Shown here piece by piece: positions 32,873 through 40,754 of a DNA stretch of 44,198 bases. Origin of the DNA: Streptomyces lincolnensis (GTDB taxonomy: Bacteria; Actinomycetota; Actinomycetes; Streptomycetales; Streptomycetaceae); NCBI RefSeq assembly GCF_021173675.1, contig NZ_JAIHON010000030.1, positions 1-44,198 on the forward strand, in the 5' to 3' direction. The notes beneath the pieces are model-generated. The model was not told the DNA's origin and searched no databases. It saw nothing but the letters and a program-made list of their open reading frames with translations. A program made the translations under genes and the position numbers. Each line of letters opens with the position of its first letter. The first letter of the stretch is position 1.

Positions 32873-34156
32873 TCACTGATGGCGGCGGAAGCGATGGGCG
32901 CGGGGTACGCGGCGGTTGAGTGTCCTGCAGAGCTCGGTGTCGGGAAGATCGGGGAAGGGCATGCCGGCGGCGCGGTGATGGGTTCGGGACTCCTGGAGGG
33001 TGTGGAGGGCGTCGTGCTGCCGGCCGGCGGCGCCGTAGAGGCGGGCAAGGAGGAAGCTGGTCTGAGCGGCGCCGACGTGGTCGCGAGGGCCGGTGAGGGC
33101 TTGCTCTGCCAGCGTGATGGCGTCGCTGAGGCGATGTGCCTCGGCGTATAGCAGGACTTGCAGGGTCAGTGCCCTGCTGTGGCCTCGGTGGTCGCCGCAG
33201 GCGTCGGTCTCCTGGAGCGCGCGGCTGATCAGTTCGGCGGCGGTGGGGTCGCCGTCGTAGAGCGCCATATCGGCCAGCCCCAGGGTGGTCCAGGTGTGCC
33301 CGCGGTGGTCCTGGACGGCGTGCAGGAGTTGGGCAGCGTGTTCGTAGTGGGTGTGGGCCGCGGCCCACCGGGGATCCTGTGAGGGAGGGCTTGTGACGGG
33401 GCGCCCGGGCCAGGGGCCTGTGTACCAGCGGCGGGGGAGCGGGCAACCGCCCACCGTGCTCTCTTTCTCGGTGTCGGCGCGGGTGCGCAGGATCCAGCCG
33501 ACACCGCGGGTTTCCTCGTTGGCGGCGAACAGGGCCTCGGCTTGGTCGAGTTGGGCGAGGGCTTCGGTGTAGTGAGTGTGGTGCCGGCTGATCACCGCCT
33601 TTTCCCGCAGGGTCCAGGCCAGTCCGCGTTCCAGCGGCAGGGCTCTGAAGAGACTTTCGGCCGCGGTGAGGGTTTGCGCCGCGTTCTGCAGCTCGCCCTG
33701 CTGGCGTTGCAGGATTCCCAGGTTGCCCAGGGCGTCGCTTTCGCCGTGTGCGTCGCCCGAGCTGTGGAAGAGAGCGATCGCTTCGCTGAAGCACTCTGCG
33801 GCCCTGCCCACGTCACTGCCGCCGTCACGCAAGGCTTCGCCGAGGTTGCGCAGCAGCGCGGCACGGGCCCCGCCACCCCCCAGGCGGTCGGCCGCGTCCA
33901 GAGCCAGCTCATGGAGCTGGCAGCTGATGTCCCAGCGCCACTGATGCTCCAGAGCGATGCTCATCGCGTCGGTGAGCTCCCAGCACAGCTCCCACCACCT
34001 GCGGGCGTGACCTGCTCCGAGAGGTAGTCCGGAAAGGCGGTCCCCTGGCCGGACGGGCTGACCGGATGGTCCGCGAGATCTCCGCTCGTGTCCCCTCGCA
34101 GGATTAGCCCCATCGTCCTTGCGGCGACTGGCAACCAGATCAGATGCGTGGCCCAT
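32873..34156 (-). pseudogene. TPR-repeat tail of a STAND/NB-ARC-type regulator, N-terminus lost
   Basis: The frame (427 aa if read from ATG 34156) contains HARRWWELCWELTDAMSIALE, then repeated helical pairs such as ARAALLRNLGEALRDGG and GNLGILQRQQGELQNAAQTL, and HTWTTLGLADMALYDGDP. This is the C-terminal TPR array found behind NB-ARC ATPase domains in actinobacterial SARP- and AfsR-like proteins. The first 60 residues are compositionally unlike the rest and no P-loop is present, so the ATPase half is missing. The C-terminus ends in an Arg/His-rich tail. I read it as a truncated remnant; a free-standing TPR protein is possible. Confidence 0.6.
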
Positions 34157-34240
34157 AGGTGAGATGGACGGCAGGGCAACCTTCCCGCGCTCGGCGAGAC
34201 TGATCCGGTTATCCGCCTACGCCCCGGGCCGGAGTCGGGG

Positions 34241-35458
34241 TCAGCTGGCTGGCAGGACGCGCACTGGCAGCGAAGACCACGAGCGCAGGGTGTTGTTGAG
34301 GTGCCGCCTCGGCTCGCCGGCCAGCTCCAGCTGTCCGACGCGGCGGGCGAGGGCGCTCAGCAGGGCCTCCGCTTCAAGGCGGGCGACGTGCTGGCCGACG
34401 CACTGGTGGATACCCATGCCGAAACCGACGTGGCCGGAGGGATCGCGGGTGAGGTCGAAGCGGTCGGGGTCGGCCCAGCGATCCGGGTCGCGGTTGGCGG
34501 AGCCGAGGAACATGAGGATCTTGCCGCCTGCGGAGATGCGGGTACCCGCGATGTCGACATCGGTCGTGGCGGTACGGAAGAACGTCTGCACCGGCGACTG
34601 CCATCGCACCGCCTCGTCGAACGCCACCCGCGCCAGCTCGGGGCGCTCACGCAGCCGCTGCCACTCCTGCGGGTGCGTGGCGAAGGCGTACAGCGCGGCA
34701 GCCAGTCCGTGCACGGTGGTGTCGACACCGGCGGTGAGCAGCGACCGCACGACCAGGGGCGCCTGCGCATGGGTGAGGTCACCGCGCTCGGCAGCGGCCC
34801 ATATCCGGGCGCCGAAGCCGTCCTCGCTCAGCGCCTCACGGGCGCACTGGGCGTTCACCCAGTCCGACAGCGCGCCGACGCGGTGCGCGTCGGCCTCGAC
34901 AAGGGCGTTGCGCGGCCCGAAGGCGTTGAAGGCCATGTTGCCGTAGGGCAGCAGGTTCTCCCGCCCGTGCGGACCGAGGCCGACGGCGTCGGGGAAGACA
35001 CGCAAGGGGAATGCCGCCGCCAGCGCCTCGAAGGCGTCGAACTCCCTCCCGTGCTCGGCCAGTACGGTCGCGACGAGTTCCTCGGCCACCGCCTGCCACG
35101 TCTCCTGCAGCCGGCGCAGGGTGAGCGGGGCGAGGATGTCGCGCAGCACGCGGCGCGGCGCGTCGTGGTGGGGCGGGTCGGCCTCCAGCAGCAAACTCGG
35201 CGGGCGCCACGGCCTTTCATGCCGGAAGTTGGCCAGTCCCACTCCGGCGCCGGACTGAAAGGTCTGCCAGTCGACGAGGGCGGCGTACACCTCTTGGTAG
35301 CGGGCCAGGGCGTGGACGCCGTAACGCGACAGGCGGACGACGGGGCCGGCTTGGCGCAGCTGCCGGTGCAGGGGCTCGGGGTGTTCCAGGTGCTCGGGAG
35401 CGAACGGGTCTGCGTCGCTGATCGGCGGCGACGTGGGAACGGCGGCTGTCTCGGTCAT
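34241..35458 (-). CDS. Cytochrome P450
   Basis: 405 aa, ATG 35458 with GGAG at 6 nt. The I-helix oxygen-activation motif is LTAGVDTTVHG; the K-helix ExxR is in FDEAVRWQSPVQTFFR; the heme-binding loop GFGMGIHQCVGQ places the thiolate ligand at Cys353. There is no membrane anchor, so it is a soluble bacterial P450. It is about 100 bp downstream of a reductase-ferredoxin of the phthalate-dioxygenase-reductase type, its likely electron donor, and both may be controlled by the IclR regulator. An oxidative O-demethylation or ring hydroxylation of an aromatic substrate is a reasonable guess from the context; the sequence does not show the substrate. Confidence 0.93.
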   Translation of the reverse strand: MTETAAVPTSPPISDADPFAPEHLEHPEPLHRQLRQAGPVVRLSRYGVHALARYQEVYAALVDWQTFQSGAGVGLANFRHERPWRPPSLLLEADPPHHDAPRRVLRDILAPLTLRRLQETWQAVAEELVATVLAEHGREFDAFEALAAAFPLRVFPDAVGLGPHGRENLLPYGNMAFNAFGPRNALVEADAHRVGALSDWVNAQCAREALSEDGFGARIWAAAERGDLTHAQAPLVVRSLLTAGVDTTVHGLAAALYAFATHPQEWQRLRERPELARVAFDEAVRWQSPVQTFFRTATTDVDIAGTRISAGGKILMFLGSANRDPDRWADPDRFDLTRDPSGHVGFGMGIHQCVGQHVARLEAEALLSALARRVGQLELAGEPRRHLNNTLRSWSSLPVRVLPAS

Positions 35459-35560
35459 GGCGGCTCCACGAGATGTGGCTGAGGCGAGGGGGTTCAAGGC
35501 GACGTGGCTCGGAAGTCCGACGGCGCGGCGCGGCGCGGTTCGGTACCGGTCACCGGACGG

Positions 35561-36544
35561 TCAGAGGTCCAGGACCAGACGGTCGGAGTGCGAGCGGGAC
35601 ACGCAAGGCAGCATGCAGTCGCCCGCCGCACGTTCGTGGTCGGCCAGCACCGCGTCCCGGTGGTCGGGCGCGCCCTCCAGCACCGGGACGAGGCAGGTGC
35701 CGCACGTGCCCTGCTCGCAGGAGGACAGCACCTCGGCACCGGCCCGGCGCACGGCGTGCAGCACGGACACGTCCGGGGCGACGGTCACCTTACGGCCGGT
35801 GCGCCGCAGTTCCACCTCGAAGGGCGTGCTGCGCGCGGGCTCGGACTGGTCGGCGGCGGTGAAGCGCTCGGTACGCAGGCTGTGGTCGGGCCAGTGGGCG
35901 CACGCCTGCTGGACGGCCGCCAGGAGAGGAGCCGGTCCGCAGCAGTACACCTTGGTACCGGGCAGCGGCTCGCCCAGCCACGCGGCCAGATCGAGCAGGC
36001 CGCACTCGTCCTGGGGCCTGATGTGCACCCGCTCGCCGTAGGCGTGCGTGAGGTCCGCGCGGAACGCCATCGAGGCGCGGGCACGGCCCCCATAGAGCAA
36101 CTCCCACTCCGCGCCGACCAGTTCTGCCTGCTGGATCATCGGCAGCAGCGGGGTGATCCCGATGCCGCCCGCGATGAACAGGTAGCGGTCGGCCGGCACC
36201 AGGGGGAAGTGGTTGTGCACCCCGCCGACGCTCACCCCGTCACCGGGCATGAGCCGGTCGTGCACATACGCCGACCCTCCGCGCCCGGCGGACTCACGCA
36301 GGACGGCAATGCGGAAACTGTGCGGGTCCCACCGGTCGCCGCACAGGGAGTACTGCCGGGTCGTCCCGTCCGGCAGCACGAGATCGATGTGCGCCCCCGG
36401 CGTCCAGTCCGGCAGGCGGACACCGTCGGGATGGTCGAGCGCGAGGGACACGACGCCGTCCGCGACGACGTCCTTGGCGCGGACCCGCAAGGAGAGGGTG
36501 GGGCTGGATCGAGGCATTGCGGGCAGCAGGTTGTGTACGACCAC
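35561..36544 (-). CDS. PDR/VanB-type oxidoreductase (FMN, NADH, plant-type 2Fe-2S ferredoxin)
   Basis: 327 aa. Order: FMN-binding barrel (RQYSLCGD at the flavin site), NADH domain (FIAGGIGITPLLPMIQ, VYCCGPAPLLAAV), then a C-terminal [2Fe-2S] domain with Cys276, Cys281, Cys284 and Cys314 (SSCEQGTCGTCLVP ... CMLPC). This is the phthalate dioxygenase reductase arrangement, passing electrons from NADH to an oxygenase. I chose GTG 36544 because GGGAGG lies 7 nt upstream; ATG 36517 has no clear ribosome binding site. Its neighbour is a P450 rather than a Rieske oxygenase, giving in two genes the modules that class VII P450-RhF enzymes carry fused in one chain. It could also serve the Rieske oxygenase at 25908. 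Confidence 0.92.
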   Translation of the reverse strand: MVVHNLLPAMPRSSPTLSLRVRAKDVVADGVVSLALDHPDGVRLPDWTPGAHIDLVLPDGTTRQYSLCGDRWDPHSFRIAVLRESAGRGGSAYVHDRLMPGDGVSVGGVHNHFPLVPADRYLFIAGGIGITPLLPMIQQAELVGAEWELLYGGRARASMAFRADLTHAYGERVHIRPQDECGLLDLAAWLGEPLPGTKVYCCGPAPLLAAVQQACAHWPDHSLRTERFTAADQSEPARSTPFEVELRRTGRKVTVAPDVSVLHAVRRAGAEVLSSCEQGTCGTCLVPVLEGAPDHRDAVLADHERAAGDCMLPCVSRSHSDRLVLDL

Positions 36545-36655
36545 GTTGTCGCCTCCCGTCTGGGGAATGCAGGAAGGATGCCCGTGGCCGCCGGCACGGC
36601 GCGACGGCATTCTCACTGGGTGAGAGACGCTTTTCGCACCGATGTCACATTGCCG

Positions 36656-37426
36656 TCACGCAGCGGGCCCCTCTCGTCCGGTGGGCGCGCCGAGCGCACG
36701 GGCCACGCCTCGCGCGGCCGTCCGTACGACGGGAACGACCGCCTGGGCGCCCGCGTCATTGGGGACGATGACCGACAGGGCCGCCAGCACCCTGCCGTCC
36801 GCACCACGCACCGGGGCGGCCACACCGAGGGCGTCCTCGTGGACATAGCCGGGGCAGTAGGCGTACCCCTGCTTCCGGACGTCGGCCAGGATCGCCCGCA
36901 GCCGGCTCGGCGTGGCCGGGGTCGTCGGCGTGTAGGCGGTGAGCGGGCCTGCCAGCAGCCGTTCCCTCAGGTCTGCCGGGCCGTGGGCCAGAAGGACGAG
37001 GCCGCTGGAGGAGGCGTACAGCGGTAGACGCCCGGCGATCCGTGTGTAGTTGACCACCGCGTTCGGCGCCGAGAGGCGTTCGAGGAACAGCACCTCGTCA
37101 CCGTCGAGGACACTCAGCTGCACATGGTGGCCCACCACGTCGTGCACGCCCTCCATGAACGGCATCGCAACCTCCCGCAGGGACAGCACGGGCGAAGCCC
37201 GGACGGCGAGTTCCCAGAGCCGGACACCGATCCGCACCCGGCGATCGTCGTCGCGGCCCAGGAAGCCGTGGGCGACCAGCTCGCCCACGAGCCGGGAGGC
37301 CGTGGCCACGTGCAGCCCCGTACGGCGCGCGATCTCGGAGACGGTCAGCGCCGGCTCCTCCTGGCTGAACGCCTCCAGGATCCGCGCGGCACGGGACAGG
37401 ACCGACTCCTGGTGAGGTGCCTTCAT
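36656..37426 (-). CDS. IclR-family transcriptional regulator
   Basis: 256 aa, ATG 37426 with AGGAG at about 7 nt. The N-terminal winged helix is LSRAARILEAFSQEEPALTV followed by EIARRTGLHVATASRLVGEL. The C-terminal effector domain has LYASSSGLVLLAHGP and YVHEDALGVAAPVRG, the family's ligand-pocket signature. IclR regulators commonly control aromatic catabolism. It lies upstream of, and on the same strand as, the reductase (111-bp gap) and P450 genes, so it may be an autoregulated first gene or a separate unit with the P450 promoter in the gap. A specific operator is not visible. Confidence 0.9.
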   Translation of the reverse strand: MKAPHQESVLSRAARILEAFSQEEPALTVSEIARRTGLHVATASRLVGELVAHGFLGRDDDRRVRIGVRLWELAVRASPVLSLREVAMPFMEGVHDVVGHHVQLSVLDGDEVLFLERLSAPNAVVNYTRIAGRLPLYASSSGLVLLAHGPADLRERLLAGPLTAYTPTTPATPSRLRAILADVRKQGYAYCPGYVHEDALGVAAPVRGADGRVLAALSVIVPNDAGAQAVVPVVRTAARGVARALGAPTGREGPAA

Positions 37427-37757
37427 CCTGTAACTCCTCGCTTGTACGGGGCGGCCGTGCCCCGACCCGCGTGGCCTCACTCAGCCGCATGTGCGCCGTG
37501 TCATGGGCATGGACCGGATGCCATGACAGCGCCTCCCCTCGCGGCACCGCATCGTACGGTGGCTCCACCACCCGCACCGCAGCGATGGTTGTCAGCATCC
37601 GCGCAGGACGCGCCTCGATCAAGGCGATGCGGCGGTGCCGCGGATTCGAACCGGCTGTAACACAGATGAACCATCGGCGGGAGCACGGGAGCACGGGACT
37701 CCGGCCCGGACCGTGAGAAACGGTCGGGGTGCATCGACGAGTGAGTTATCAGGACGC
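37427..37757. other. Intergenic region upstream of the IclR gene
   Basis: 330 bp with no credible gene. A tRNA T-arm-like string (GATTCGAACC, 37643-37652, minus-strand sense) stands alone without a cloverleaf. The region should contain the IclR promoter; no clear boxes are seen. Confidence 0.35.
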
Positions 37758-37846
37758 TGGTGGCTCAGGCGGGAAGAGGCTCGTTGAGGTCTTCCCCGAT
37801 CTGGTCGAGGGCGCCCGACCCACGGCGTCCTCTGCCTGAGCCACCA
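37758..37846. ncRNA. Candidate structured RNA with a three-way junction
   Basis: A perfect 13-bp outer stem, TGGTGGCTCAGGC (37758-37770) with its complement at 37834-37846, encloses two further hairpins: GGGAAGA (37771-37777) with TCTTCCC (37790-37796) and a 12-nt loop, and GGTCG (37803-37807) with CGACC (37816-37820). The strand is not determined. It lies in the gap between the IclR gene and the STAND ATPase gene, ending about 75 bp before the predicted STAND promoter. It could be a small RNA, a leader element or a palindromic mobile element with 13-bp ends. No flanking target-site duplication is evident. Confidence 0.45.
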
Positions 37847-37851
37847 CATCG

Positions 37852-37870
37852 GCGCGGCAGAGTGCCGCGC
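37852..37870. terminator. Triloop hairpin after the structured element
   Basis: GCGCGGCA-GAG-TGCCGCGC is a perfect 8-bp GC-rich stem with a 3-nt loop, 5 nt after the three-way-junction element. It would serve as a terminator for a plus-strand transcript of that element and insulate the STAND promoter downstream. Confidence 0.4.
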
Positions 37871-37920
37871 GGGCGTAGGAACCCGCCTGCGAATCCCGGC
37901 AGTTGGCGGCTCACTGGGGC

Positions 37921-37949
37921 GTGACCTGTACCTTCCCGACCTCTACGCT
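37921..37949 (+). promoter_or_regulatory. Promoter candidate of the STAND ATPase gene
   Basis: GTGACC (37921-37926) and TACGCT (37944-37949) are separated by 17 bp. TACGCT is a good TAnnnT-type -10 for Streptomyces. The expected transcript start near 37956 lies 22 nt before the GTG at 37978, which has a strong ribosome binding site. This argues against upstream start codons. Confidence 0.4.
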
Positions 37950-37977
37950 GGACATTTCAGTACACAGGGGGTTCGAG

Positions 37978-40452
37978 GTGACACGGTCGGTTCCATCCCT
38001 GCAGTACATCGCTCGCACTCGTGAACAGGCGCGGTTCGTCGGCCGACAGGCGCAGACCGCTCAGTTCCGCCGCAACCTCTCGCTGCCTCTGGATCACCCA
38101 GAGCGGCGTTTCGTTTTCAGCGTCCATGGTGATGCAGGCGTGGGGAAGACCTACCTGGTACGCCACCTGCGCAGACTCGCCGACGCAGAAGGAGCAGCCA
38201 CTTCCCGCGTCGATGAGACCTCACGCGACGTCCTCGCGGTGATGAGCCGCATCGCCACCGACCTGGCACACGCCAACAGCCCCTTGCGTGCTTTTGAGAA
38301 ACGCCACGCACACTACGAAGAACGCCGCAACGAACTCGAGAGCGACCCCCAGGCACCCGAAGGGGCCCCGACCTTCCTCACCCGTACCGCCGTGGGCATT
38401 GGCCTGGGAGCCGCCAAAAGCATCCCGGTTGCCGGAGACCTCATCCAGCAGGTAGACCCGGCTGCTCTCGCGGAGCAGGCAGAACGAATCCGCAAGTACC
38501 TCAGCAAGCGGATGCGCAGCAACGACGTACGCCTGCTGATGTCGCCGGTGGAGGAACTCTCCCCGCTCTTCGCCCAAGGCCTCGCCGAAGTCGCCCAGGA
38601 TCGCCAACTTGCGCTGTTCTTCGACTCCTACGAACAAAGCCGCAACCTTGTGGAGGACTGGCTGCTCGACCTCTTCGACGGCAAATACGGAGAGCTGACC
38701 AGCGCCCTGACCATCACCATTGCCGGCCAACGCCCCCTCGATCTGGCCCGCTGGTCCCCTTACTTGGACCTGATCGAGGAATTTTCCCTGGCCCCCTTCA
38801 CTGAAACGGAAGCGCGCCAGCTCCTGCTGCACAATGGCGTGCACGACGAGTCACTCCTGGCCGTGATCATCGCGCTGACCGGCAGACTGCCGCTGCTCCT
38901 TGCGATGCTGGCCCAGAACAAACCGCTCAATCCCCAGGACATCGGTGACCCCACAGGCAGCGCAGTCGACCGCTTCCTCAGATGGGAGCAAGATCCCGAC
39001 CGGCGTGCTCTGGCCAAGGCCGCGGCCCTGCCCCGCAGCCTCAACATGGACGCCCTACGGGTCATCACCGGCGACACGGACGTTGAGGACAGCTACGCCT
39101 GGCTGGGCCGACAGCCCTTTGTCACAGACGACTCGGGGCGCTTCGTCTTCCACGACATCGTGCGCACCTCCATGCTGCGAGTCCTACGGCGCGAGTCCCC
39201 GCAGGACTGGCGCACCCGGCATCGGGCGCTGGCCGCCTGGCACCGTGACACTCGCGAAGACCTGGGACTGAACGAACAGGCCGCTTGGAGCGACACTGTC
39301 TGCAGTCAGCATCTGATCGAAGAGACATATCACTGCCTCTGCGCAGAGCCGAGCACAGCCCTGCCGCAGGCCCTCAGCCTGGCCGTGCACGCCTGCCGGG
39401 CAGGAGACACTATGGCCCAGCTATGGGCGGAGATGATCGAACAGGCCGGTACCGATGCGGACGTCGTGAAAGCCCGCGACTGGGGACAGCAGCTGCAGGC
39501 CGCGTTGGCCGTACCAGGAAGTCACGGCGCCGAGTACCTGACCCTGCTCATCAGACAGGGAGACCTGGAACGCACCGCCCGCACTGCCGCCCTCGTGGCC
39601 CGCGCCGGCACGTACCAACTGATGCGTCGTTACGAAGCGGCCATCGCCGACTTCAATGAAGCACTCGACCTTAATCCGAAGCTCTCCTGGACGCTCGCCG
39701 CGCGCGGCGAAACCTACCGCCTCATGAAGCAACACAGTCACGCACTGCGCGACCTCGACCGCGCTGTAGAACTTGATCCAAACCTGGCCTGGGCCGTCAG
39801 CAGCCGCGGCGTTGTCTACCGAGAACTGGTCCGCTACGACGATGCCCTCGCTGACTTCAACCGTGCTCTCAGCATCGACCGCGGCTACGCGTGGGCGATC
39901 GCAGGACGGGGCGAGACCTACCGGCTCATGGGCCGCCTCGATGCCGCAGTAGCCGACTTCGACCATGCCATCGACCTCGATCCGGACTACGCCTGGGCCA
40001 TCGCCAGCCGTGGGCGAGTCCACCTGAAACGAGAAGAGTCTCAGAGTGCTGTCGCAGATTTCGACCGGGCACTCAGCCTCGACTCCGCACTCGACTGGGT
40101 CCTTCTCCTGCGGGCTCGAGCACACCGAAAATGCCGACGGTACGCTGACGCGCTCGCAGACTTCGACCGACTGGTGCGCAAGCACCCAGACAACGCCGAA
40201 TACGTCGCCAAGCGAGGTCGGATCCTCCTGGCGATGAGCTCCCTCCACGAAGCCCAGGCGGACTTCGACCGTGCTGTCGACCTCGTCCCCTCCCTGGACT
40301 GGGCCATCGCGGGACAGGGCGAGGTTCAGCTGCGTCTGGGGAACTTCTCTCAAGCCGTGGCCTACTTCGACCAAGCCCTGGCTGTCGACGGGACCAACGA
40401 GTGGGTTGCCCAGCTGCGACGTGAGGCGCTCAGCCTGCTCGCCGGCGCCTGA
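37978..40452 (+). CDS. STAND-type P-loop ATPase with C-terminal TPR repeats
   Basis: 824 aa from GTG 37978, which has AGGGGG 6 nt upstream. Near the N-terminus, ARFVGRQAQTAQFRRNL is followed by the Walker A motif VHGDAGVGKTYLVRHL (Lys57) and a Walker B-like LALFFDSYEQ. Residues about 330-470 form helical and winged-helix-like sensor regions (FVFHDIVRTSMLRVLRRE). From about residue 540 to the end there are eight near-regular 34-aa TPR units such as YEAAIADFNEALDLNPKLSW and YDDALADFNRALSIDRGYAW. This plan is that of STAND ATPases, which oligomerise when the repeat arm detects a ligand; many act in phage defence or regulation. No effector nuclease, TIR or protease domain is visible, so output is unknown. 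It ends facing the terminal helicase gene. Confidence 0.75.
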   Translation: MTRSVPSLQYIARTREQARFVGRQAQTAQFRRNLSLPLDHPERRFVFSVHGDAGVGKTYLVRHLRRLADAEGAATSRVDETSRDVLAVMSRIATDLAHANSPLRAFEKRHAHYEERRNELESDPQAPEGAPTFLTRTAVGIGLGAAKSIPVAGDLIQQVDPAALAEQAERIRKYLSKRMRSNDVRLLMSPVEELSPLFAQGLAEVAQDRQLALFFDSYEQSRNLVEDWLLDLFDGKYGELTSALTITIAGQRPLDLARWSPYLDLIEEFSLAPFTETEARQLLLHNGVHDESLLAVIIALTGRLPLLLAMLAQNKPLNPQDIGDPTGSAVDRFLRWEQDPDRRALAKAAALPRSLNMDALRVITGDTDVEDSYAWLGRQPFVTDDSGRFVFHDIVRTSMLRVLRRESPQDWRTRHRALAAWHRDTREDLGLNEQAAWSDTVCSQHLIEETYHCLCAEPSTALPQALSLAVHACRAGDTMAQLWAEMIEQAGTDADVVKARDWGQQLQAALAVPGSHGAEYLTLLIRQGDLERTARTAALVARAGTYQLMRRYEAAIADFNEALDLNPKLSWTLAARGETYRLMKQHSHALRDLDRAVELDPNLAWAVSSRGVVYRELVRYDDALADFNRALSIDRGYAWAIAGRGETYRLMGRLDAAVADFDHAIDLDPDYAWAIASRGRVHLKREESQSAVADFDRALSLDSALDWVLLLRARAHRKCRRYADALADFDRLVRKHPDNAEYVAKRGRILLAMSSLHEAQADFDRAVDLVPSLDWAIAGQGEVQLRLGNFSQAVAYFDQALAVDGTNEWVAQLRREALSLLAGA

Positions 40453-40471
40453 CTGGCGTTGCGAGGCCAGT
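40452..40471 (+). terminator. Hairpin terminator after the STAND gene
   Basis: ACTGGC (40452-40457) pairs with GCCAGT (40466-40471) around an 8-nt loop, starting at the last base of the stop codon. It lies in the convergent gap before the helicase stop at 40755. The rest of that 283-bp gap shows nothing recognisable. Confidence 0.45.
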
Positions 40472-40754
40472 TCGGCACAGACAGCAGCGGATGCCACGGC
40501 CGCTCTCTGCTTGAGGTGCCTTCGTGAGCTAAGGAGAAGCCCGATCGGCCCCGGACGCCGATGTTCCCGTTGGCACTCCTATGCCGTCAGGCTTGCCTGG
40601 AGCCGTCGAGCGAGGGCTGCGGGATGGGGACTGGCAGCACGGTCCGCGATGCGTGCACGGCCCGGACGGCCTCAACGGCCTGCCCTCGCTGGTCAGAGCC
40701 TGCCCGCGTGCCTGGCCCTGCCCACCACAGACCAACCGCCCCCTCACCGGCTCA

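Noticed and set aside
32714..33151. 145-residue plus-strand frame after the lipocalin-like gene
   Set aside because: Weak start, no motif, and most of it overlaps the TPR remnant, whose repeats are clear on the minus strand.
37640..37655. tRNA-like T-arm string (GATTCGAACC on the plus strand)
   Set aside because: No acceptor, D or anticodon arms can be drawn around it on either strand and the T-stem itself has a mismatch. Kept only as a possible attachment-site scar.
37758..37870. Retron or other RT-linked RNA
   Set aside because: No reverse transcriptase gene is present near the structured element; the neighbouring protein is a STAND ATPase.
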